5,032 nt of DNA from Betaproteobacteria bacterium. GTDB taxonomy: Bacteria; Pseudomonadota; Gammaproteobacteria; Burkholderiales; SG8-39. Positions 1 to 5,032 of the stretch are shown piece after piece. Each line of letters begins with the position of its first letter. Positions within the stretch are counted from its first letter, which is position 1. The position numbers were made by a program, and so were the translations under genes. Where the stretch lies: contig DAHVFK010000277.1 of the NCBI GenBank assembly GCA_027317055.1, positions 1 to 5,032 on the forward strand, given 5' to 3'. The notes below the pieces were generated by a model. The model saw nothing but the letters and a program-made list of their open reading frames with translations. It did no database searches and was not told the DNA's origin.

Positions 1-396
1 AACTATGCAGCGTGGCCGACGCAGAACGTCGACTCATACAACAACACGTGCTACTCCGCCCAATCGGGGTCTTACAAGCGCTGCGTGATCATTTCCAACA
101 CGACGATGTCAGGCACCAGCGCCATAACCGGAAGCGCGGCGCAGAACAACCTCGCCTACTTTCCGAGCTCAAGCGGCGCGGCCACGGTGCAGGACGCGTT
201 CGCCAACACGGTCTCGAACAACACGGGCAACGTCGCGAGCAACCCAGGCTTTACCAACGCCAGCACGGCGTACTCGATCATCTCCGACTTCAAGCCCCAG
301 GCCAATTACGCCGGTGGCACGAGCGTGCCGAACTGGTACGACGCAGTGGGAGCCTACTGGCCACAGACCTGGGATCTGGGCGCGTTGCATCATTGA
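1..396 (+). CDS. C-terminal part of a probable secreted beta-helix-like protein (5' end outside window)
   Basis: The reading frame is open from the first base and ends at a TGA at 394-396, giving 131 visible residues; the start lies to the left of the window. The visible part is rich in Asn, Ser, Thr, Ala and Gly with few charged residues, which is typical of exported proteins. Two cysteines (visible residues 17 and 28) could form a disulfide. The tail has aromatic and glycine positions (YAGG, VPNWYDAVGAYW) and ends DLGALHH, resembling the closing segment of right-handed beta-helix proteins found in polysaccharide clusters, some of which are lyases or hydrolases. There is no PEP-CTERM-like sorting tail (no hydrophobic segment plus basic end), so it is not an obvious exosortase substrate. 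The reading frame is seen directly. The beta-helix assignment is an inference from composition and the tail, because the catalytic part, if any, is not visible. Confidence 0.6.
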   Translation, partial: NYAAWPTQNVDSYNNTCYSAQSGSYKRCVIISNTTMSGTSAITGSAAQNNLAYFPSSSGAATVQDAFANTVSNNTGNVASNPGFTNASTAYSIISDFKPQANYAGGTSVPNWYDAVGAYWPQTWDLGALHH

Positions 397-408
397 CCCT
401 ACGTCCTC

Positions 409-443
409 GCGGGGGGCTCGCTCACTTCAGCCTCCGCCCCCGC
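409..443 (+). terminator. GC-rich hairpin after the first gene, possible terminator without U-tract
   Basis: Thirteen bases after the stop of the first gene, 409-414 pairs with 438-443 (six GC pairs) and 415-418 pairs with 429-432, leaving a 10-nt loop and a 5-nt bulge on the 3' side. The position suits transcript termination or 3'-end protection of the upstream gene. No run of T follows, so it is not a standard intrinsic terminator, and in DNA this GC-rich a chance hairpin is possible. Confidence 0.3.
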
Positions 444-604
444 CATCCGCCGTCCGTGTTGATCTGGCGGCGGAAATCGATGATCATGCCGTAAGGCCTG
501 ACCTTCTCGCGGGCCTCGTTTCTCCGACTGGTCGGCGGCAGGCAGCAGCCGCCGCCAGGATTGTCATCCGGATCGAGAAGAATAATGAGCGCGCGCTGAA
601 TCAT
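422..604 (-). CDS. Small hypothetical ORF antisense to the gap before the amidotransferase gene (doubtful)
   Basis: A minus-strand frame runs from an ATG at 604-602 to a TGA at 424-422 and encodes 60 residues; an in-frame ATG at 622-620 would add six. Counting codon positions by hand gives GC of about 60% at position 1, 50% at position 2 and 78% at position 3, the pattern of genuine genes in GC-rich bacteria. The product has a hydrophobic start (ALIILLDPDDNPGGG), a Cys pair and a basic C-terminus (WRGRRLK). I do not recognise a family. Against it: no Shine-Dalgarno sequence precedes either start, it overlaps the hairpin at 409-443, and its start overlaps head-on with the start of the amidotransferase gene. 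It may be a real small gene, the relic of a longer one, or chance. Confidence 0.25.
   Translation of the reverse strand: MIQRALIILLDPDDNPGGGCCLPPTSRRNEAREKVRPYGMIIDFRRQINTDGGWRGRRLK
533..554. other. Inverted repeat (7-bp GC stem) in the leader of the amidotransferase gene
   Basis: CGGCGGC at 533-539 is followed after an 8-nt loop by GCCGCCG at 548-554, a perfect 7-bp stem ending 48 nt before the amidotransferase start codon. There is no T-run on either side, so I do not call a terminator. It could structure the leader RNA, or be a by-product of the small minus-strand ORF, whose Gly/Cys/Pro codons it overlaps. Confidence 0.35.
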
Positions 605-2540
605 GTGTGGAATCGCGGGCATCGTCGGGCGCGCGGAAACCGGGAACCGGACAGCCCTGGACAGGATGAACGCCGCGATGGTTCATCGCGGGCCGGACGC
701 GCACGGTTCGTGGGAATCTCCGCCGGACAAGGGCAATTGGTGCGTCATGCTCGCGCACCGACGGCTGTCGATCCTCGACCTGTCGCCCGCCGGCGCGCAG
801 CCGATGGTGGACCCGTCGGCGGGACACGTGCTCGTCCTGAACGGCGAGATCTACAACTACGTCGCGCTGCGCGCGAGGCTGCTCGAAGCGGGCGAGCGCT
901 TCGATTCGAGCGGGGATACCGCGGTTCTCCTGCGGGCCCTGAGTCTGCACGGCGAAGAGGCGATTCCACGCTTGCGCGGCATGTTCGCGTTCGCGTGGTG
1001 GAATCCCGCGACGCGCAGGCTCGTCCTGGTGCGCGATCCGCTCGGCATCAAGCCGCTCTACGTCGCCCGCAACCCCGATTCCGAGGCTAGCTGGTCGCTG
1101 ATCTTCGCCTCGGAAGTGCGGGCCATCATGGCCTCGGGTCTGCTGGGACGCCCGAGGCTCAATCCGGCCGCTGTCGCGTCCGTGGTGTGGAACGGATTCG
1201 TGGTCACCCCGGAAACAATCCTCAAGGGCGTCGAGCCGCTCTGGCCGGGCCAGCTGCGCGTCTTCGATGACCGCGGCAGGGAGGAGCGAGCGCGGCACTA
1301 CTGGTCGATTCCGCGGCGCGAGGAGGAGCCGCCGATCGGCGAGCAGGGCGTGGAGAGCGCGCTTGCCGAGTGCGTGCGCCTGCACCTGGCGAGCGACGTG
1401 CCACTGTGCGTATTCCTGTCCGGCGGCGTGGATTCCTCGGCGGTGGCGAACCTCGCGCAGAAGACCTCAGCCACGCCGGTCCATACCTTCACCCTGGCGT
1501 TCGAGGAGGACGCATACAACGAGGGCGACCTCGCGCGGCGAATCAGCGAGGCGATCGGGACCACCCATCACGAGGTCGTCCTGACCGAGCAGCGATACAT
1601 CGCGCAGCTCGAGGCGGCGTTGGGCAGCCTCGACCAGCCGACCTTCGACGGGCTCAACTCGTACTACATGGCGCGCGCGGTCGGCGAAGCGGGGTTCAAG
1701 GTCGCCCTGGTCGGCACCGGCGGCGACGAGCTGTTCGGCGGGTACGCGTCCTTTCGCGACCTGCCCCGCCTGCTGCGCGGCGCCAGGTTCGCGAAATCGC
1801 TGCCGCCGGCCGCCCGCGCTGCGCTCGCAAGACTGCTGCACGCGACGCTGCAGTCCTCGAGCGGAAGCTTTCCCCGCCAGACCCGGTGGGCCAAGCTCCC
1901 GGATATCGTGCGCTCGGGACAAAATCTGCTGTCGCTGTACCAGATCGCTTACGCGCTGTTCATTCCAGAGTCCCAGCGCGAGCTTCTCGGCGAGGCGCAG
2001 GACGCGCTCGGCGACGGGTTGCCGGCCCCGATGCGCTCCAGGCTGCTCATGGAGTCGGCTTCGCAGTCGCCTCTTTCCGCTATCAGCATCCTGGAGACGC
2101 GGATGTTTCTCGGAGAACGGCTGCTGCGGGATTCCGATGCCGCCAGCATGGCCGCGTCGATCGAGCTGCGGCTGCCCCTCGTCGACCAGGACCTCTTTCG
2201 CAGCGTCGCGCGCATGTCCGACAGGGCCCGCTTCCATCCGTTGCTAGCCAAGTCGGTGCTGCGCCGCATCGGCCTGCGCGGCCTGGATCCGGCATTGTTC
2301 GATCGGCCCAAGCGCGGCTTCGTTCTGCCGTACGACCGCTGGATCAGGGCGCGACTCGGCGGCGTGATGGACCGCATGATGTCGGACCCGGCGGCCATCC
2401 GGCCCGTAGGTTTGAATCCGGAGGCGGTTTCCCGGCTCTGGCGCGCGTTCCTGGACGGGGCGCCCGGTATCTACTGGTCCCGCGTGTGGGCGCTGTACGT
2501 GCTCATCCGATGGTGCAACCAGCACGCCGTGTCTCTTTGA
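603..2540 (+). CDS. asnB: Asparagine synthase-type glutamine amidotransferase of a polysaccharide cluster
   Basis: The 645-aa protein has the two-domain architecture of glutamine-hydrolysing asparagine synthetases. The N-terminal class II glutaminase domain starts MCGIAG, so Cys2 becomes the nucleophile after Met removal; this fixes the ATG at 603. Further glutaminase motifs are HRGPD (28-32), AHRRLSILDLS (51-61), NGEIYNY (80-86), SGDTAVLL (103-110) and VRDPLGIKPLY (143-153). The synthetase domain has the ATP-pyrophosphatase loop SGGVDSS (273-279), then SLDQPTFDG (342-350), GTGGDELFGGY (371-381) and a Trp-rich C-terminus (YWSRVWALY). Known chemistry: glutamine supplies ammonia, which attacks an AMP-activated carboxylate. 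The length and the DQPTFDG and C-terminal features match AsnB-like proteins commonly found in exopolysaccharide or O-antigen loci, so the acceptor may be a sugar acid or polymer precursor rather than aspartate; that is inference. No good Shine-Dalgarno sequence precedes the start. The gene converges on the dehydratase run 28 bp downstream. The symbol is a family name only. Confidence 0.93.
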   Translation: MCGIAGIVGRAETGNRTALDRMNAAMVHRGPDAHGSWESPPDKGNWCVMLAHRRLSILDLSPAGAQPMVDPSAGHVLVLNGEIYNYVALRARLLEAGERFDSSGDTAVLLRALSLHGEEAIPRLRGMFAFAWWNPATRRLVLVRDPLGIKPLYVARNPDSEASWSLIFASEVRAIMASGLLGRPRLNPAAVASVVWNGFVVTPETILKGVEPLWPGQLRVFDDRGREERARHYWSIPRREEEPPIGEQGVESALAECVRLHLASDVPLCVFLSGGVDSSAVANLAQKTSATPVHTFTLAFEEDAYNEGDLARRISEAIGTTHHEVVLTEQRYIAQLEAALGSLDQPTFDGLNSYYMARAVGEAGFKVALVGTGGDELFGGYASFRDLPRLLRGARFAKSLPPAARAALARLLHATLQSSSGSFPRQTRWAKLPDIVRSGQNLLSLYQIAYALFIPESQRELLGEAQDALGDGLPAPMRSRLLMESASQSPLSAISILETRMFLGERLLRDSDAASMAASIELRLPLVDQDLFRSVARMSDRARFHPLLAKSVLRRIGLRGLDPALFDRPKRGFVLPYDRWIRARLGGVMDRMMSDPAAIRPVGLNPEAVSRLWRAFLDGAPGIYWSRVWALYVLIRWCNQHAVSL

Positions 2541-2568
2541 GAAGAGGCGTCGCCGCGCCCGGAGAGCC

Positions 2569-3528
2569 TCACGCCGATTCCCGCGCCGCGCGCACGAGGC
2601 GGCGCGCGAGCTCCGGCAGCCGGCACCGCGCGCTCCAGCCCAGATCGCGTGCTATCCGCCGCGCATCGCCCCGGACGCACCGAGGCTCCGAAGGGCGCCC
2701 CAGCGCCGGATCGACCTCGACATGCGCTCGCCAGTCGAGATCCAGCGCCGCGAAGATTTCCCTGACGAAATCTTCCAGCGTGCTCGAGGATCCGCTCGCC
2801 ACGACGTAGTCGCGCGGCAGCTCCTGCTGCAGAAGCCGCCACATGGCATCCACGTACTCGGGCGCCCAGCCCCAGTCCCGCACTATCGTCAAGGTGCCCA
2901 GCCTCAGTCGCTCTCCGCTGCCGCGGGCGATGCGGCAGGCCGCGCCGACGATCTTGCTGGTCACGAAACGCTCCGATCGCAGCGGCGATTCGTGATTGAA
3001 CAGGATCGCGGAGCATACCCACAGGCCATATGCGTCGCGATAGTTCGCCGCGGCCCAGTAGGCGGCAGCCTTGGCGACCGCATACGGACTGTGCGGGCGA
3101 AACGGAGAGCCTTCGTCCGCGGCGTTCTCGCCCGTATCCCCGAAGCACTCCGACGAGCATGCGTTGAATACTCTCGCCCGAAGGCCCAAGCGCCTTATCG
3201 CCTCGAGCACGTGAAACATCCCCAGCGAGATGCTCGCAAAGGTCTCGAGCGGCCGCTCGAAGGACAGACCCACGGAACTCTGTCCTGCGAGATTGTAGAT
3301 CTCGTCCGGGTGCGTTTCCTCCAGAACCCTGGCTACGCCTTCCGGGTCTCCCGTGTCCAGGGAAAGGGTATGCACGCGCCCGTGCACGCCGAGCCTGCGC
3401 AGATTGGTCCAAGAATTCGACCGCGCGTCACGCGAAGTCCCTGCCACCCAGTATCCCTTCTGGAGCAGCAGCTGCGACAGGTAGGCTCCATCCTGCCCGG
3501 AGACTCCAACGATCAGCGCGCGCCTCAC
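2569..3528 (-). CDS. Short GDP-mannose 4,6-dehydratase-like SDR enzyme (second Gmd paralog)
   Basis: This 319-aa protein is an extended short-chain dehydrogenase/reductase of the GDP-mannose 4,6-dehydratase type. It begins with a Rossmann loop GVSGQDG (8-14), so the GTG start at 3528-3526 is well placed. It has PDEIYNLAGQSSV (84-96), the catalytic SSE set (Ser125, Ser126, Glu127), Tyr149 and Lys153 (YxxxK), and the family signature FNHESPLR (177-184). The loop that reads LGNLDAKRDWG in the neighbouring gene is LGTLTIVRDWG here, losing an Asn and an Asp; the following Arg217 is kept. It also lacks about 20 residues present before the RPTE motif in canonical Gmd. The gene starts 15 nt after the gmd stop and is probably translationally coupled; a purine-rich GGGAA lies only 2 nt before the GTG, so the ribosome site is poor. 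It may be a dehydratase on another nucleotide sugar, or an epimerase or reductase acting on the Gmd product. The family is clear, the reaction is not. Confidence 0.88.
   Translation of the reverse strand: MRRALIVGVSGQDGAYLSQLLLQKGYWVAGTSRDARSNSWTNLRRLGVHGRVHTLSLDTGDPEGVARVLEETHPDEIYNLAGQSSVGLSFERPLETFASISLGMFHVLEAIRRLGLRARVFNACSSECFGDTGENAADEGSPFRPHSPYAVAKAAAYWAAANYRDAYGLWVCSAILFNHESPLRSERFVTSKIVGAACRIARGSGERLRLGTLTIVRDWGWAPEYVDAMWRLLQQELPRDYVVASGSSSTLEDFVREIFAALDLDWRAHVEVDPALGRPSEPRCVRGDARRIARDLGWSARCRLPELARRLVRAARESA
3287..3309. repeat. 23-bp exact direct repeat, copy 1 (in the short Gmd paralog)
   Basis: These 23 bases are identical to 4400-4422 in the gmd gene. They encode PDEIYNL plus the first two bases of the Ala codon in both genes. 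The repeat comes from gene paralogy and protein constraint, but the same synonymous codon is used at each of the seven full positions. Confidence 0.7.
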
Positions 3529-3543
3529 GCTTCCCGCCCGCAG

Positions 3544-4671
3544 CTATTCGTGCGGGTCCGGAGAGTCGTAGCCGTGACGCCGCATCAGGGCGTCACGCTG
3601 CGCAATCCTCAGGTCCTCGCGCACCATTTCGGAAACCAGCTCGCCGAACGTGACAACCGGCTTCCAGCCCAGCTCGCGCCGCGCCCTGGTCGCGTCGCCG
3701 AGCAGCGTCTCGACTTCGGTGGGGCGGAAATATCCGGGATCGATCCTCACGACGGTCTTGCCGCGCTTCAGCTTGCCCGATACTCCCGAGGAGGACGCCA
3801 CGACGGCGTGCTCTCCCCGGCCTTTGCCGCGCCAGCCGAGCTCGAGGCCGAGCTCCCGCGCGGCGCAATCGACGAATTCCCGTACGCTGTGCTGTTCCCC
3901 GGTGGCGATGACGTAGTCGCGCGGGGCGCTCTGCTGCAGCATCAGCCACTGCGCGCGAACGTAATCCCTGGCATGACCCCAGTCGCGCTTCGCGTCCAGG
4001 TTACCCAGGAACAGGCACTCCTGCAGCCCGAGTGCAATCCTTGCGAGCCCGCGCGTGATCTTGCGGGTGACGAAGGTCTCCCCACGAAGCGGAGACTCGT
4101 GATTGAACAGAATTCCGTTGCAGGCGAAGATACCGTACGCCTCGCGGTAGTTGACCGTGATCCAGTGTGCGTAAAGCTTCGCCGCCGCGTAGGGCGAGCG
4201 CGGATAGAAAGGAGTGGCTTCGCTCTGCGGAGTCTCCCTCACCAGCCCGAACAATTCGGACGTGCCCGCCTGGTAGAAGCGCGTCTTTGCCGCGAGCCCC
4301 AGGATCCGGATCGCCTCCAGGACGCGCAAGGCTCCCAGGGCGTCGGCATTCGCCGTGTACTCCGGCTCTTCGAACGACACGGCGACGTGGCTTTGCGCAG
4401 CGAGATTGTAGATCTCGTCCGGCACGACCTTCTGGATGATGCGAGTGATCACCAGCGAGTCGGTCATGTCGCCATAGTGCAGGACCAGGTGCCCGCCCGA
4501 TTCGTGGGGATCGCGGTACAGGTGATCGACGCGATCGGTGTTGAAGAGCGACGCGCGACGCTTGATGCCGTGCACGAGATACCCCTTGCCGACGAGGAAC
4601 TCCGCCAGGTACGCGCCGTCCTGGCCCGTGACGCCCGTGATCAGCGCAATTTTCTGTTTTCGTTTCTTCAT
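3544..4671 (-). CDS. gmd: GDP-mannose 4,6-dehydratase
   Basis: The 375-aa product is a canonical Gmd, slightly above the usual 345-375 aa. It converts GDP-D-mannose to GDP-4-keto-6-deoxy-D-mannose with bound NADP(H), in the cytoplasm, feeding GDP-rhamnose, GDP-fucose or related 6-deoxyhexose synthesis. The NADP-binding loop is GVTGQDG (13-19); the KRRASLFNT segment (38-45 region) is the family's cofactor-binding loop. The catalytic Thr137-Ser138-Glu139 lies in AGTSELFG, Tyr161 and Lys165 form YxxxK, and NHESPLRGETFVTRKI (190-205) and LGNLDAKRDWGHARDYV (222-238) form the substrate side. RPTEVETLLGD near the C-terminus is also typical. The ATG at 4671-4669 is followed by a basic MKKRKQK leader before the first beta strand. 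It follows the STAS-domain gene after 49 nt and precedes a short Gmd paralog by 15 nt, suggesting one transcript. The ribosome site is weak (GGA about 12 nt upstream). No residue essential to the family is missing. Confidence 0.95.
   Translation of the reverse strand: MKKRKQKIALITGVTGQDGAYLAEFLVGKGYLVHGIKRRASLFNTDRVDHLYRDPHESGGHLVLHYGDMTDSLVITRIIQKVVPDEIYNLAAQSHVAVSFEEPEYTANADALGALRVLEAIRILGLAAKTRFYQAGTSELFGLVRETPQSEATPFYPRSPYAAAKLYAHWITVNYREAYGIFACNGILFNHESPLRGETFVTRKITRGLARIALGLQECLFLGNLDAKRDWGHARDYVRAQWLMLQQSAPRDYVIATGEQHSVREFVDCAARELGLELGWRGKGRGEHAVVASSSGVSGKLKRGKTVVRIDPGYFRPTEVETLLGDATRARRELGWKPVVTFGELVSEMVREDLRIAQRDALMRRHGYDSPDPHE
4400..4422. repeat. 23-bp exact direct repeat, copy 2 (in gmd)
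   Basis: Second copy of the 23-bp match at 3287-3309, in the same orientation and reading frame. The copies are about 1.1 kb apart, so recombination between them could fuse the two dehydratase genes in frame; that is an inference only. Confidence 0.7.
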
Positions 4672-4720
4672 GATGGGGTCGTCCGGCCTGGTTCCTGGTT
4701 ATGGCAAGTGTACAACTCGA

Positions 4721-5032
4721 CTACGGCAACGGCCTTCGCGTCCGGAAAGGGGCGCCAGCGGAGCCTTCGAGCATGAACTCTGCGCACGCGAAGCGGAAGA
4801 TCCGTCGAATTCTCGGGTTCGTCGGCCCGCACACGAGGCGATGACCGCGCTCCTGCTGCGAGCCATGGAAAAGCATCAGCAGCCCGAAAAATGACGGGTC
4901 CGCGTGCGTGGCCTGCGATAGATCCAGCCGCAGGTCCACGCCGCGCGCGGCGGCCCGGGAGAAGCACTCGCGCAGCGGGCCGAGGTTCGACCTGGTCCAG
5001 GGGCCGCGAAGGCAAATCACCGTCTCCTCGGC
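4721..5032 (-). CDS. C-terminal STAS domain of a protein cut by the window edge
   Basis: The minus-strand frame is open to the right edge and ends at a TAG at 4723-4721, giving 103 visible residues. They follow the STAS (SpoIIAA-like) pattern: first strand VICLRGPW (5-12), a helix with NLGPLRECFSRAAARG (16-31), strand DLRLDLSQA (33-41), then the signature DPSFFGLLMLF (45-55), a helix and HRLVCG, and a final IRRIFRFACAEFML helix. In SpoIIAA the signature is Asp-Ser-Ser, with the first Ser phosphorylated; here that position is Pro46, with Ser47 beside it. Because little would be missing from the STAS fold itself, the protein may be either a small stand-alone STAS protein or a longer one. From memory, WecB/TagA/CpsF-type glycosyltransferases of exopolysaccharide loci can carry such a C-terminal domain, which would suit this neighbourhood, but no glycosyltransferase residue is visible. 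It is the first gene seen of the minus-strand run, 49 nt before gmd. Confidence 0.7.
   Translation of the reverse strand, partial: AEETVICLRGPWTRSNLGPLRECFSRAAARGVDLRLDLSQATHADPSFFGLLMLFHGSQQERGHRLVCGPTNPRIRRIFRFACAEFMLEGSAGAPFRTRRPLP

Noticed and set aside
12..494. A 160-codon plus-strand frame over the first gene and the gap
   Set aside because: Its product is rich in Arg, Gln and His without motifs, while the frame open from base 1 gives a plausible secreted protein ending at 396.
561..586. Possible promoter before asnB: TTGTCA at 561-566 and AATAAT at 581-586
   Set aside because: Both hexamers are 5 of 6 to consensus, but the spacing is only 14 bp and the start point would be very near the ATG; too weak to call.
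1370..2809. A 479-codon plus-strand open frame overlapping the amidotransferase gene in another frame
   Set aside because: The product is Arg/Ala-rich with no motif, and the overlapping frame carries the complete asparagine synthase domains.
4672..4720. Possible extended -10 element (TGCCATAAC on the minus strand) before gmd
   Set aside because: The hexamer is a partial match, I found no convincing -35 element, and the 49-nt gap between same-strand genes is compatible with read-through.
2722..4776. A 684-codon plus-strand open frame antisense to both dehydratase genes
   Set aside because: It lies opposite two genes with clear family motifs, its product is Arg/Pro/Gln-rich without recognisable domains, and long antisense frames are expected in GC-rich DNA.
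4668..5015. A 115-codon minus-strand frame overlapping the STAS gene
   Set aside because: It is a shifted reading of the same region, with an Arg/Pro/Ala-rich product; the STAS frame has recognisable fold motifs.

Overview
The window is high-GC bacterial DNA with tightly packed genes and coding-type codon periodicity. It looks like part of a surface or exopolysaccharide gene cluster from a proteobacterium. A beta- or gammaproteobacterium is my guess from gene content and GC; no marker gene here fixes the taxon.

Layout, left to right. (1) The 3' end of a plus-strand gene for a low-charge, Asn/Ser/Thr/Ala-rich protein, probably secreted and resembling the end of a beta-helix or polysaccharide-processing protein. 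(2) A gap of about 206 bp with two GC-rich hairpins and a small minus-strand open frame that has coding-like codon composition. (3) A complete plus-strand asparagine synthase-type amidotransferase of 645 aa. (4) A convergent junction of 28 bp. (5) A minus-strand run read right to left: the C-terminal STAS domain of a protein cut by the window edge, then a canonical GDP-mannose 4,6-dehydratase (gmd, 375 aa), then a shorter divergent paralog (319 aa) that starts 15 nt after the gmd stop.

How the genes may work together. Gmd converts GDP-D-mannose to GDP-4-keto-6-deoxy-D-mannose, the branch point for GDP-D-rhamnose, GDP-L-fucose and related 6-deoxy sugars. The paralog keeps the dehydratase/SDR catalytic residues but differs in the nucleotide-sugar binding loop, so it may do a following or parallel step. 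No separate reductase (rmd or fcl type) is in the window. The AsnB-like protein would transfer glutamine-derived ammonia to a carboxylate, possibly on a sugar or a polymer-modifying substrate. The STAS-bearing protein could be a glycosyltransferase with a C-terminal STAS domain, but only the STAS part is visible.

Most of this is recognisable family content. The points most worth follow-up are the unusual STAS motif, the tandem Gmd paralogs with a changed substrate loop, and the small antisense frame overlapping the asnB start. I see no clearly new system.
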